Part shown: one piece after another, positions 50,115 through 59,960 of the stretch
How positions within the stretch are numbered: the stretch's first letter is position 1
How the letters are laid out: each line of letters opens with the position of its first letter
Origin: Streptacidiphilus sp. 4-A2
GTDB lineage: Bacteria; Actinomycetota; Actinomycetes; Streptomycetales; Streptomycetaceae
Length of the DNA: 64,000 nt
Assembly (NCBI GenBank): GCA_014284505.1
Contig: JAAFYY010000001.1
Location: 2,914,001 to 2,978,000, forward strand
Direction of reading: 5' to 3'
Notes under the pieces: model-generated
What the model was told of the DNA's origin: nothing
The model's input: only the letters and a program-made list of their open reading frames with translations
Databases searched by the model: none
Program-made: the position numbers and the translations under genes

Positions 50115-50940
50115 ATGAGCAAGGTATGGCTGGTTACCGGCGCCAACAGCGGCTTCGGGCGGGCGATCACCGAGGCCGCGGTGGCGGCCGGGGACACCGT
50201 GGTCGCGGCGGTCCGCCGCGAGGGGACGGCCGGCGATCTGGTCGCCGCCTACCCCGGCCAGGTGGTGGAGGCCGTGCTGGATGTCACCGACACCGCCGGG
50301 ATCGAGGCGGTGGTGCGCGAGGTGCAGGCGCAGCACGGCGGGATCGACGTGCTGGTCAACAACGCCGGCCGGACCCACGTGGGGGCGGCCGAGGAGGACA
50401 GCGACGCCGAGTTGCGCTCGCTGTTCGACGTGCACGTCTTCGGCCCGGCCGCGCTGGTGCGCGCCGTGCTGCCGCAGATGCGGGCCCGCCGCTCGGGAGC
50501 GATCGTGCAACTGAGCAGCATGGGCGGGCAGATGTCGTTCAGCGGCTTCTCCGCCTACAGCGCCACCAAGTTCGCGCTGGAGGGCTACTCGGAGGCACTG
50601 GCGGCCGAGGTCGGCCCGCTGGGGATCCGGGTGCTGGTGGTCGAGCCGGGCGCCTTCCGCACCGGCCTGATGGGCAACGGCAGCGCCAGCACCGAGACCG
50701 CCGACTACGCGGACACGGTCGGACCGACCCGCCGCATGATCGAGAACAGCGACGGCAGCCAGCCCGGCGACCCGGCCAGGGCCGCCGCCGCCATCCTGGC
50801 CGCCCTGTCCGCCGAGCGCACCCCGCTGCGGCTGCCCCTGGGCAGCGACAGCGTCGACGCGATCCTCGGACATCTGGACGGCGTCCGACATCGCCGCCTG
50901 GGAGAAGACCGCGCGCGGCACCGACTTCGACAGCGAGTGA
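50115..50940 (+). CDS. Short-chain dehydrogenase/reductase
   Basis: About 275 residues with one frame change near 50885. ATG 50115. NAD(P) site VTGANSGFGRAI, stabilising motif NNAGRTHVG, catalytic Ser in LSSMGGQMSF, YSATKFALE (Tyr-x-x-x-Lys), and PGAFRTG. Read across the shift, the C-terminus is DIAAWEKTARGTDFDSE. Oxidoreductase of unknown substrate. The MarR gene follows after 58 nt and may control it. Confidence 0.92.
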
Positions 50941-50958
50941 CATGCGAATAAGACAGCT

Positions 50959-50970
50959 AACTGAACAGTT
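50959..50970. promoter_or_regulatory. Inverted repeat, probable MarR operator
   Basis: AACTG-AA-CAGTT perfect inverted repeat, 29 nt before the marR-type start, in the SDR-MarR gap. Short AT-rich palindromes in this position are typical MarR autoregulatory sites. Confidence 0.5.
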
Positions 50971-50998
50971 TCCTGTCGCTGTGTGCTAGCGTCCAAGC

Positions 50999-51460
50999 AT
51001 GGGTGAACAGTGGCAGGAGCCGGCCGTGGCGGAATCCGCACAGGCGTCCGCCTTGGCGGGCGAGCTGCGGGTGGTCCTCGGCCGGCTCGTGCGCAGGCTC
51101 CGGGAGCAGGCGCACGGGCATGATCTGACCAAGTCCCAGACCTCGGTACTGCTGCGCCTGGAGCGCGAGGGGTCGTCCACGACCACCGAACTCGCCCGGA
51201 CCGAGGGCGTGCGCCCGCAGTCGATGGCGAAGACCGTCCGGGTGCTGGAGGAGGCAGGGCTGGTCAGCGGCTCCCCGACCCAAGGACGGCCGACGGACCC
51301 TGCTGCGGCTGACCGAGGCGGCGGCGGAGCAGTTCCGCACCGGGCGGCGGCGAAGGAGGACTGGCTCACCCATGCCATCGGGACCTGCCTGACCCCGGAC
51401 GAGGCGGCCCGGCTGGCCGAGGCCACGGAGCTGCTGGACCGGCTGGCCCGGACCCCCTGA
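50999..51460 (+). CDS. MarR-family transcription regulator
   Basis: About 153 residues, with two compensating frame changes near 51280 and 51345; read across them the wing is GRRTLLRLTEAAAEQF. ATG 50999. Winged helix: LTKSQTSVLLRLEREGSSTT, then TELARTEGVRPQSMAKTVRV. Likely regulates itself and the SDR gene through the inverted repeat upstream. Confidence 0.87.
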   Translation: MGEQWQEPAVAESAQASALAGELRVVLGRLVRRLREQAHGHDLTKSQTSVLLRLEREGSSTTTELARTEGVRPQSMAKTVRVLEEAGLVSGSPTQGRPTDPAAADRGGGGAVPHRAAAKEDWLTHAIGTCLTPDEAARLAEATELLDRLARTP

Positions 51461-51557
51461 GCCGCTCCCCCGCCGTCCGCGCCCTGTCCGTTCATGACTG
51501 CCCGCACCATGACTGCCCGCACCATGATTTTGCTGCTCCATGACGCAAGGACCCGCC

Positions 51558-52113
51558 ATGCCGATCACCGCGCTCGACCCGAAGACCGCCCTCGTCGTGG
51601 TCGACCTCCAGCAGGGCTTTGTCGGGCTGCCCCTGGCGCACCGATCACCCAGGTCATCGGGCAGTCCAGCGCACTGCTCCGGGCGTTCCGCAGCCATGGC
51701 CTGCCGGTGGTGCTGGTCAATGTCGCGGGCTCCCCCCGGCCGGACCGACGCGGGCGCCACCCGGCACGCCCGCCCCACACGACGGCTGGACCGATCTGCT
51801 CCCGGAGCTGGACGGCAGAGCAGCGACATCACGGTCACCAAGTACGCGCGCAGTGCCTTCACCGGCACCGGGCTGGCCGACGCACTGCGCGGCCTGGGCG
51901 TGACCCAGGTCGTCGTCACCGCATCTCCACCAGCGGCGGCGTCGAGTCCACCGCCCGCGACGCCCATGAGCAGGGCTTCCACGTCACCCTGCCGGTCGAC
52001 GCGATGACGGACCCCGACGCCGAGCGGCACAGCCACAGCATCACCCGGATCCTCCGCGCATCGCCGAGACCGGCGTCACCCAGGACGTGCTGGCCCTCCT
52101 CGCCGCCCGCTGA
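51558..52113 (+). CDS. Isochorismatase-family hydrolase lacking the nucleophilic Cys
   Basis: About 186 residues after bridging frame changes near 51640, 51740, 51825, 51925 and 52060. ATG 51558 after CAAGGA (ATG 51540 is also possible). Catalytic Asp in TALVVVDLQQGF, Lys in ITVTKYARSAF. The nucleophile region reads ISTSGGVESTARDAHEQGF, with Gly where cysteine hydrolases have Cys (CVEST). Subfamilies without the Cys exist, such as PhzD-type isochorismatases, so it may act on a vinyl ether or bind a ligand. It converges with the GT39 gene. Confidence 0.8.
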
Positions 52114-52127
52114 GCGCGGGCGGGCAC

Positions 52128-52162
52128 GGACGGCCCGCCGACACGGGGTCGACGGGCCGTCC
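52128..52162. terminator. Bidirectional terminator between convergent genes
   Basis: Arms GGACGGCCCG (52128-52137) and CGGGCCGTCC (52153-52162) form a perfect 10-bp stem, 14 nt after the isochorismatase stop and 20 nt from the end of the GT39 gene. Confidence 0.7.
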
Positions 52163-52182
52163 GGGAGGGTACTGCGGCCGGG

Positions 52183-54689
52183 TCAGCCGGCGGCGGAGCA
52201 CTGGTAGAGCTGCTGGGCACTCCCGTCCCGCCGGTGTCCTGTCCCGTAGTACCGCCGTAGGCGGACGCCGGGACGACCGTGCAGGCCGAGCGGACCCAGT
52301 CGGCGACCTTCGCCGAAGGCGCGGAGGCACTGCTGCCGCCGAACCCGGCGAACCCGCCGCCGCCACCGGTACCGCTGAGCAGCACATAGTGCAACTGCCC
52401 GGTGGCGACGTCCTGCTGGACCTGGGCCAGGGTGGGCGAGGGCACCTCACCGGTGAAGCCGCCATCGGGAGCACATCCGCACCGTCCGCCATGATGTACG
52501 GCGAGGCCGTGCTCCAACTGGTGGTGGCGAAGACGTACTTGGCGCCGTCCCGGTGCCCCTCGGTGTAGCTGAGCAGGGCCTGCTGCTGGGCCGTGAGCGT
52601 CGATCCGCCGCCCGTCATCGCGGCCATCCCGCCGCCGGCGCCCCGAAGCGCCCCGCACCCGCACCCGCAGCGGAGCCGGAGCCGGAGTGTGTGCCGAAGC
52701 CCTCGCCGAAGCCTCCGGCAAAGCCGGAGCCCGCACCGGAGCCCTCGCCGAAGTGCGAGCGGAAGCCCTTGCCTCCCGCTGCGGCGAGGCCCCGGCCGCC
52801 GCCACCACCGCCGAAGCCGGAGGCCGGTCCCACCGTGCCCATGGTGTTGTGCCCGTACTGCGACTCGAACACGGACGAGGCCCACGCGGCGGGTGCGAGC
52901 AGCATCGCGGCGAGCCCGGCGATCAGCCCGGTCACCGCCACCCGGCGTCCGGTGGCCCGCCGCCCGGGCGGCCCAGCGCCAGCAGCACCAGCGCGACCAC
53001 ACCAAGGCCCAGCACCGTCGGGGCCAGCCACGGCAGGAAGGTCGGGTACTCCCAGGCGACCACCGCGGCCAGCCGGCGGTCGTGGCGACAGCCGCCGGGT
53101 GCCCAGGCGCGGGACCTCCGGCGCGGAAGGCCCGCCAGAACTGGGTGACCCCGGCCCCGGTCAGCGCGGCGAGCGGGACCGCGACCACGCCCATGTAGTA
53201 GGTGTGCCCGGCGACGCTGCCGGCGCTGAAGACCAGGAAGTACATGGCCAGCCAGACGCTCCAGAGCAGGTATCCGGCGCGCACGGTGTCGGTGCGCGGC
53301 CGCCGTCGCCGCCAGACCAGGCCGAGGACCGCGGCCAGGGCGGCGATCGGGTAGAGCCAGCCGACCTGTGAGGCCAGCGTGGAGCCGAACATCTTGCCCC
53401 AGCCGTTCTGGCCGCCCATCCCGCCCGCACCGGCCGCGGTGGTGCGGGCCCCGGTCCGGGCGCCGCCGAAGCCGCTCGCCCCACCCGAGCCATGCGCCCC
53501 GGAGCCGAAGCTGCCCCCACCGGAGCCGTAGCCACCCGCGCCGGAGCCGTAGCCGCCGGGGGCGCCGCTCCCGGTACCGGTGGCCGGCGTCCCGGTGGCA
53601 GCCGTGCCGCCACCGGCCGGGTAACCCCGGCGCCGGGGCCGTACCCGCCGCTGCCGACGGCGCGGTGTCCGCCCGCTCCAGCGGCAGCGTGCCCTGCCGC
53701 GCCGCCCATGCCTCCGGTCGTCGCGTCCACACTGCCGGTGTCGGCGGCGCTGATGCCGAGCGAGGAGAAACGGTTCAGGAAGTTGTAGCCCACAACCATG
53801 CTGAAGGCGGAGTTGTCGGTGGTGCCGTCCACATAGGGGCGGTCCTTGGCCGGGGTGAGGGTGACGGCCAGCATCCAGGAGGCGGAAACGGCCGCCATGA
53901 CGGCACCGGCCACCGTGAGATGGATCAGTCTGCGGCGCAGCGCGGTGGGCGCGGAGACCAGGTAGACCAGGCCCAGCGCGGGCAGTACGGCCCAGGCCTC
54001 CAGCATCTTGGTCTGGAAGGCCAGCCCCACCCAGACGCCGGCCAGGATCAGCGAGCGCAGCCGGGCGTGCTGTGCGGCCCGCTGGGTGGCGTCCGCGGCC
54101 AGCAGGAGCAGCAGGGTGAAGGCGGCGTCCTCGACGGCGCTGCGGAAGAGTCCGGCGGCGACCGGAGTGGCGGTGAACGCGGCCGCCGCGATCAGCGCGG
54201 CGTTGGCCCCGGCCAGCGGCGTACCACCCGGTAGAGCACCAGCACGCTGAGGACGCCCTCGATCACCTGGGGCAGAGTCAGGGCCCACGCGTGGAAGCCG
54301 AAGATTCTCGCGGAGATCGCCTGCGGCCACAGGAAGCCGGGGATCTTGTCCAGGGTGATGCTGTTGGCGGGGTCGAAGGAGCCGAAGAAGAACGCCTTCC
54401 AGCTCTCGGTCATGCTGCGGACGGCGTCCGAGTAGAACGAGTGGTACTGGCTCTGGCCGATGCCCCAGGTGTAGAGCACGGCGGCAGCCACCGCGATGGC
54501 CAGGAGGGTGGGACGGGCGTATGCGGGCTGGCCCGCCGGGGACCGCCAGGGTGCCCGGCGGTCTCCGGCGGATGGGACGGCCGCGGGCGCGGACGCCGCG
54601 GGAAGTGCTGTTCGTAGCCATGGCACCAGCCTCGCCACGCGGCGCCCGCTGCCGCCCGAATCGGCTGCTTCTAGGGAATTCTCAGACAA
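52183..54689 (-). CDS. GT39-family membrane glycosyltransferase with Gly-rich insertions
   Basis: About 835 residues with many frame changes (near 54225, 53640, 53100, 52945, 52650, 52475 and 52230). ATG 54689. The lumenal acidic motif follows helix 1: QYHSFYSDAVRSMTESWKAF with SITLDKIPGFLWPQ, typical of mannosyl/arabinosyl-type GT39 enzymes of actinobacteria. About ten hydrophobic segments follow. Two long Gly/Ala/Ser-rich insertions interrupt the protein (53490-53720 and 52680-52850). The C-terminal soluble domain (GGSTLTAQQQALLSYTEGHR to SAQQLYQCSAAG) is usual for the family. It uses a polyprenyl-phosphate sugar donor at the outer membrane face. Confidence 0.88.
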
Positions 54690-55016
54690 AAGCAGGCGGT
54701 TTCATGGGGAATACGAACCACCTCCTATCAAGACTCTCGATTGGCCCGGCCCTGTCAAGAGCCCGGCCCGGGGCTCGCGAGGCCGGCCGACGGGGCCAGG
54801 GGCCGACGTACCGGCCATTGTCGGAGACGTCGAAGGTGTGCGCGTCGGCCGTGTCGGCGTTCGGCTCGATCAGAGCGGTCGAACGTCCGGGTTGCGGAAG
54901 GCGACGTGGCAGCAGCAGGTCGATCAGATCTTCGGACACCGTCTCCGTCCGCCCTGAGGGACCCTGTCGCCCGATTCTTGAGCACCGCCGGTCTGCGGGC
55001 GGGAGTGGGCCCGCCG
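54690..55016. other. Intergenic region with a coding-like minus-strand fragment
   Basis: A stretch that reads TETVSEDLIDLLLPRRLPQP, then TADAHTFDVSDNGRYVGP, on the minus strand (about 54790-54960) has coding-like character but no start, ribosome site or recognised family. It may be a remnant of a lost gene or chance. Confidence 0.35.
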
Positions 55017-55409
55017 TCAGACGAAGAAGGCGTTCATGCCGGCTACGTCCGACAAGAAGGTCTCGATCGACGCGATCCTGCCCTCTCGCAGTGTGCACAC
55101 GGTGGTCAGGTGCTCGTCCAGGATCACGCCGTTGCGGTTCGCGGTGTTGTGCAGCGACAGGGCCATGTTGTCCCGGCTCTCCAGCAGGTGCAGCAGGGCG
55201 AAGTCGACGCCGTAGCCGGCGATCAGCCGGGCCCGCCCGACCACCTCGTCGGACCCCTCGACCCGCCCGGAGACGCGGTTGTCGCCGGGCAGCGTCCATA
55301 CGCAGTCCTCGGTCAGCAGGGAGCCGATCGCGGCCCAGTCGGCGGACGTCAGCGCCCGGTGGAAGGCGGCGGCCAGGGAGATCTTCTGATTGTTGCTGTC
55401 GTTACTCAT
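55017..55409 (-). CDS. SnoaL/NTF2-like protein
   Basis: 130 residues, intact, from ATG 55409 (MSNDSNNQKISLAAAFHRAL). ADWAAIGSLLTEDCVWTLPG and LREGRIASIETFLSDVAGMN are typical of the SnoaL-like polyketide cyclase/ketosteroid isomerase fold. Such proteins bind small hydrophobic ligands. It is divergent from a LysR gene, which probably regulates it. Confidence 0.88.
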   Translation of the reverse strand: MSNDSNNQKISLAAAFHRALTSADWAAIGSLLTEDCVWTLPGDNRVSGRVEGSDEVVGRARLIAGYGVDFALLHLLESRDNMALSLHNTANRNGVILDEHLTTVCTLREGRIASIETFLSDVAGMNAFFV

Positions 55410-55453
55410 GGGCCAACCTTGGCGCGGCCCGAACCGGACCGGAAATACCGGAG

Positions 55454-55484
55454 TTGACGTGGGTTCATGCGTCCCGCGCATAAT
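55454..55484 (+). promoter_or_regulatory. Probable sigma-70-type promoter of the LysR gene, possibly leaderless
   Basis: TTGACG (55454-55459), 19-nt spacer, CATAAT (55479-55484). The GTG start is at 55490, so transcription would begin at or beside the start codon; leaderless mRNAs are common in streptomycetes. No ribosome site is seen upstream of the GTG. Confidence 0.5.
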
Positions 55485-55489
55485 CACTC

Positions 55490-56434
55490 GTGACCACCGA
55501 CGAACTGCGCTGGTTCCTGACCCTGGCCGAGACCGAGCACGTCACCGACGCCGCGGCGGTCCTGCGGATCGCGCAGCCCACACTCTCCCGAGCCCTCCAG
55601 CGGCTGGAGCGGGAGCTCGGTGCGCAACTTTTCGACCGGGACGGGCAGCGGCTGCGGCTCAACGACTGCGGACGGGTGTTCCGCCGCCACGCGCGGCGGG
55701 CGCTGGACGAGCTGGACGCGGCGCAGGACCGCATCGCCACCCTGCTGACTCCCGGGCAGGACACGCTCTGCCTGGCGTTCCTGCACTCGCTGGGCGGCTG
55801 GCTGATCCCGGAACTGCTCGGCGCCTACCGCCGCCAGGCACCGGACGCCCGCTTCACCCTGCACCAGGACGCGGCCACGCCGGTACTGGCGCTACTCCAG
55901 GACGGCACCGCCGACGCCGTGGTCACCAGCCCCCGCCCGGCGGACCCGCAGACCGGCTGGCTGGCACTGCGCGACGAGCCGCTACTGCTGGCGGTACCGG
56001 TCGGGCATCCGCTGGCGGCGCGCGACTCGGTGCGGCTGACCGAGCTCGCCCACGAGCGGTTCGTCATCATGCGGCCGGCACTGGGACTGCGCCAGGTCAC
56101 CTGCGAGATCTTCCATCGGGCGGGCGTGGCCGCAGACGTGGTGGCCGAGAGCGGGGAGATCACCACCATCAAGGGACTGGTGGCCTCCGGGATCGGCGTG
56201 GCCGTGGTCCCGGCCGGCGACGGCGGCCCTCCACCGGCCGGGATCCGGCTGGTCCCACTGGCCGATCCGGACGCCTTCCGCACCATCGGCCTGGCCTGGC
56301 GCCACGACCGACCCGCCACCGCTGCGGGGCGACGCTTCCGCGCCTTCGCCAACCACTACGCGCGCACGGGCGCGACCGGCCCGGAGCCGATGCCGCAGGC
56401 GCCTGCGGGCGACGTGCCGGGAGCCATGGGCTGA
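55490..56434 (+). CDS. LysR-family transcription regulator
   Basis: 314 residues, intact. GTG 55490. Helix-turn-helix ELRWFLTLAETEHVTDAAAV, then RIAQPTLSRALQRLERELGA. Effector domain includes LCLAFLHSLGGWLIPELLGA and GLVASGIGVAVVPAG. It probably controls the divergent SnoaL-like gene and its own promoter. The C-terminus is short and Pro/Gly-rich. Confidence 0.92.
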   Translation: MTTDELRWFLTLAETEHVTDAAAVLRIAQPTLSRALQRLERELGAQLFDRDGQRLRLNDCGRVFRRHARRALDELDAAQDRIATLLTPGQDTLCLAFLHSLGGWLIPELLGAYRRQAPDARFTLHQDAATPVLALLQDGTADAVVTSPRPADPQTGWLALRDEPLLLAVPVGHPLAARDSVRLTELAHERFVIMRPALGLRQVTCEIFHRAGVAADVVAESGEITTIKGLVASGIGVAVVPAGDGGPPPAGIRLVPLADPDAFRTIGLAWRHDRPATAAGRRFRAFANHYARTGATGPEPMPQAPAGDVPGAMG

Positions 56435-56907
56435 GCCGGGCAGGACCGCCCGAGAGGTCACCGGCCCGAGGAGGGCGACCCCGCAGCGCACTGGCGTGCG
56501 GTGGACACCGTCCTGCGCGCAGACTGTTCCACGTTCCGGGTCCTGAGCTGGGCCACGGGCTCAACGAGCGGCAGGCACCGCTGGGTGTCCCTGCCGGCGG
56601 ACACCGCCGACGGGGTCGCCCTGCCGAGCGACCCCGGGTTCCGCGCAGTGTTCGCGTACTTACCTGGAGTGGGGCACCCCGATGGCGCTGCTCCACTCCG
56701 GCCCGGATCCGCCACCGCTTCCCGACTCCCCAATACCGCACTGGGATTGGGCATCACTCCGCCGTTCCGGGGATCACGCCGCGCATGTGCGCGCCGCAGG
56801 CCGCCTGGCTGTTAGTCGATTCTTAGTGCTCTGTTGGTCCCTGCTGTCAGGCTGACGACGTCGGCCCGATCGGCCGGCGTCAACCGGACAGTGGAGGGAG
56901 ATCTCAG
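56435..56907. other. Intergenic region upstream of the peptide gene cluster
   Basis: 472 nt without a supported gene. Frames in 56500-56815 have weak coding character and no ribosome site, so they may be a degraded gene. The last 100 nt, with lower GC, should hold the promoter of the precursor gene, but no clear -35/-10 pair was found. Confidence 0.45.
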
Positions 56908-56976
56908 ATGAAGATCCAGGTCAAGAAGGTCGAGAAGATCAAGGCAACGTACCTCATCACCGCGCACGCGGTCTGA
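56908..56976 (+). CDS. 22-residue putative RiPP precursor peptide
   Basis: ATG 56908, ribosome site GGAGGGAG 8 nt upstream, stop TGA ending at 56976. The peptide opens MKIQVKKVEKIK, a basic amphipathic segment with Lys at 2, 6, 7, 10 and 12 that could be a recognition leader. It ends with a neutral tail ATYLITAHAV, a plausible core with Thr14, Tyr15, Thr18 and His20. There is no Cys or Ser. It is followed by a strong hairpin, then by an RRE-containing E1 enzyme and a membrane protease. Small size and context suggest a precursor; no known class was matched. Confidence 0.65.
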   Translation: MKIQVKKVEKIKATYLITAHAV

Positions 56977-57007
56977 GGTAGGCACCGGCAGGTTGCTGGT
57001 CCGCTGT

Positions 57008-57047
57008 CCGGTGGGTCCCGTTACTGCTCGATGACGGGACCCACCGG
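57008..57047. terminator. Perfect hairpin between the precursor and the ThiF gene (attenuator)
   Basis: Arms CCGGTGGGTCCCGT (57008-57021) and ACGGGACCCACCGG (57034-57047), 14 bp with a 12-nt loop, 31 nt after the precursor stop and 41 nt before the next start. It probably ends or stabilises most precursor transcripts, giving more peptide than enzyme. Confidence 0.75.
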
Positions 57048-57088
57048 GCGTCCGTCGCCGGATCGATCCGAAGTTCTGGAGGGGAACC

Positions 57089-58230
57089 TTGTACCCGAAG
57101 TTGAAGAACGTCGTGTGGGAGAGGTCGGATGACGAGGTTCGCATCGTCGTCGCCGAACCGATGGAGGAGATCGAGCTCTCCGACGAGACCGGGCTGCTCG
57201 AAACCTTTCTGACCCTGCTCGGTGACGGCACCCGTACAGTCGGGGAGTTGGCGAACGCGCTGTGTGACCGGACCGGATCCGAGATCAGCTCCGAGGACGT
57301 GCTGGAGAGCCTGGAGACCCTCGACGGGCTCGGTCTGCTCGTCGACGCGTCGCCCGGCGTACTGACCGGGCCGCAGCTCGAGCGGTACGCGAGCAACCTG
57401 GCGTTCTTCGGGAACTACTGCACGTTGGCGGACCGGCCTGCGGACTTCCAGCGGGCGCTGCTCGACTCGCACGTCGTGTTCCTCGGATCGGTGGCACGAC
57501 TGCCGGGCTCCAGTCGCTCGCCGGCGCCGGGGTGGGCCGCATGACGCTGGTGGACTTCGACCGGGTCGAGCGCAAGAACCTGGTGCGTCAGTACGTCTAC
57601 CGGGAACGGGACATCGGCCGCCCGAAGGTGGAGCGTGCCGCGGAGTGGATCGGGGAGTTCAACCCCGGGATCCAGGTCCGGGCCGTCGACACGCGCATCA
57701 CCGAGCGTGCTGATATCGAAGCCCTTCTCGTAGATGCCGATCTGGTCTTCGGGACGGTCGACCAACCCGCTGAGGCCGTTCAATGGGTCAACGACGCCTG
57801 CGTCAGCCACGGGGTCCCGCACGTGAGCATGGGTGTCCAGGCGAGGTCGATCCGCTACTGGTCGGTCGATCCCGGCCGATCGGCCTGCTTCAGTTGCGCA
57901 CTGGCCTCGGAGGAGGACTCCGGCGGTCCCGGTGGAGCCCCATGGGCCCGCCGCCTGCTCTTCGCCCAGGACCTCGTCAACCCCGCTACCGGACCGCTGG
58001 TCAGCCTGGTCATGGGATTTGCGGCAATGGAGGCGCTGCGCTATCTGACCGGGTTCGCTGAACCTGTCGCGGCGGGCATCATGAATACGATCGATGTGGC
58101 GACCGGTACCCGGACAGCACAGGTCTGGAATCGGCGTGAGCACTGTGAGGTCTGTGCATCAGCTCCTCCGGCGGCCGACCGCACGGCGGGGGCACCTCGC
58201 GGCCACCGACTGAAGACCGTCCATGCCTGA
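57089..58230 (+). CDS. ThiF/E1-like adenylating enzyme with N-terminal RRE-like domain
   Basis: About 381 residues with one frame change near 57493. TTG 57089 behind GGAGGGG. Residues 1-90 look like a winged-helix RiPP recognition element (VVWERSDDEVRIVVAE, then LLETFLTLLGDGTRTVGELA). Restoring one G gives the ATP site LGSGGTTAGLQSLAGAGVGR with TLVDFDRVERKNLVRQ, as in ThiF, MoeB and MccB. Two zinc Cys pairs are present, CFSC (57877-57888) and CEVC (58147-58158). E1 enzymes adenylate a C-terminal carboxylate or activate an amide; this RRE-E1 form resembles the ocin-ThiF enzymes of azole peptides, but no YcaO is present here. Its end overlaps the M50 gene by 8 nt. Confidence 0.85.
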
Positions 58231-59547
58231 TCCGCGTGTGCCCGCCGGGACCGGCGGGATCGCCACGGCTGACGCCGGTACCGTCGAGCCGGGCCTCACC
58301 GGGCTGACTCGCCTGACCCTCCGCCCGCTGAGCATCACTCCACACGGCGAGGACGAGATCCTGGTCGGAGGGCGGGACAGCGGCGAGTTCGTAGTCCTGC
58401 CCGGGATGGCCAGCGCCGTGCTCACCGCGCTGGCCGGTGGGCTCACGCTCGATGAAGTCGCCGTGCAGGTCCGGTCATTGACCGGCGAGGAGGTCGACGT
58501 CGTCGACTTCGCCACCGCACTCGTCGACCTCGGATTCGTCGCGCAGATCGGCGACGTCGCCATCGACATTCCAACGACGGGCCGATTGGTCACCGGGGGC
58601 AGGGTCGCCGACGTGGCCCTCGCGCTGACTCGTCCGTTCCAATCCGGCGTGGCGTGGATCTGCTACGCGCTCCTCTTCGTCCTCATCATCACGGTGCTCG
58701 CCGCAGACGGTCGGTTCAGGCCTCACGCCTCGGATCTCTTCGTTCTCAAGGACCCCATCGTCAGTATCGCGGTACTGACGCTCTGCGGTCTCGTGCTCGG
58801 CGCGATCCACGAACTCGCCCATTTCTTCGGTGCCCGGTATGAGGGCCTGCCGGCCCGGATCTCCCTTGGCGCGGGTTCCTGTTCGTTCTGCAGACAGACC
58901 TCAGCGCCGTACGAACGCTCCCACGCCGACGCAGGTTCGGCCCGCTGTTGGCCGGCATGGCCTTCGACACGCTCGCCATCGCGGTCAACCTCGCGGTCCG
59001 CGAGATCATCGCGGCGGGCTTGTGGCACGCGCCAGGACTGGCGAGGTTCCTCGCCGGGCTGGCCCTGCTGCAGATCGGCTCCTTCGCGATGCAGTTCCTG
59101 GTCTTCCTGCGCACCGATGTCTACGCGGTGATGGTTGTCGCGTTCGACTGCCTCGACCTCACCCGGGTCTCCCGTCTGCTCCTCCTGCGCCGGCTCGGTC
59201 GGCTGGCAGCGGCCCAGCAGCGGGAACTCGACAACGCAGACCGGCGTGACCTGCAGATTGCCCGCTGGTATCAGTGGCTGTTCGCAGCCGGCGTGGTCAT
59301 CGGCACGGTCTACCTCTTCGCGTTCGTCATCCCCGATGCCTGGCGGACTATCAGTTGGACCGTGACGTCGATCGCCTGTCGCTCTCCCTTTGGCTTCAGG
59401 TTCTGGAGCCCTCTTCTGCGCGTCCTCGCCCTTCTGCCGATGGCGGCGCCTGCGTTCATGGCAGTCCGGGACAGACTCGCTGCCAGGTCCCACCGCACTG
59501 GCGTCGTCGCTGCCGCCGGCTCGCGAAGAGGGCGCCACGTGGCGTAG
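58223..59547 (+). CDS. M50 (site-2) membrane metalloprotease with PqqD-like N-terminal domain
   Basis: About 442 residues with one frame change near 58880. ATG 58223 inside the end of the E1 gene. Residues about 30-115 resemble a PqqD-like peptide-binding winged helix (LTLRPLSITPHGEDEILVGG, GEFVVLPGMASAVLTALAGG). Membrane helices follow (GVAWICYALLFVLIITVLAA). The zinc site is GAIHELAHFFGARYEG (HExxH at 58809-58823). Later helices LARFLAGLALLQIGSFAMQF and WLFAAGVVIGTVYLFAFVIP complete the fold; the usual N-P-D-G motif of M50 is not clear, with DVYAVMVVAFDCLDL as candidate. Likely cleaves the modified peptide in the membrane and may release it. Confidence 0.85.
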
Positions 59548-59589
59548 ACGTGGTCCGCGACCGATCCCTGACTACGCGCCGGGCTCCCG

Positions 59590-59960
59590 ATCAGCGCCGC
59601 AGCTGCCGCAGACACACCGAGGTCAAGGCTCTGGTCTACGTTGCCGCCTACATCCCGGACAGGGGGGGAGACTTCGGGGCACGACGTCCCTGCGGCAGCC
59701 CCGGCCGTGGTGGACAAGGTCATCCTCCAGGCGGCACAAACCGCCGGATGGAAGCGCCGGTCGTACGCCTCCCGAGACGAACGGGACGACGGGTCGGAGG
59801 GAGAGCGACGGCCAACGCGACCGGGCTGCCACCGCGCGCCGGCAGCCGGGCGGCTGCCGGGCGCGGCCCATGGCGCTCCACCCAGTTGCCTCGCGTGGCC
59901 CGCTTTGGCACGCACGTGGTGACGGCCAGGAGGAACTGAACCGGTCGGCCGGCTGTACGG
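59590..59960 (+). pseudogene. Fragment of an alpha/beta hydrolase gene
   Basis: HTEVKALVYVAAYIPDRGGDF at 59613-59675 is the typical strand and turn after the nucleophile region of EstC-like hydrolases. No start, nucleophile motif or stop is in place, and the flanking sequence (59548-60202) has no other supported gene. It appears to be a decayed remnant next to the peptide cluster. Confidence 0.4.

Noticed and set aside
56501..56815. Possible gene between the LysR gene and the peptide locus
   Set aside because: Weak codon bias, no ribosome site and no recognisable protein features.
57089..59547. Azole (TOMM) biosynthesis locus
   Set aside because: The E1 enzyme resembles ocin-ThiF, but no YcaO or dehydrogenase is present and the peptide has no Cys or Ser.
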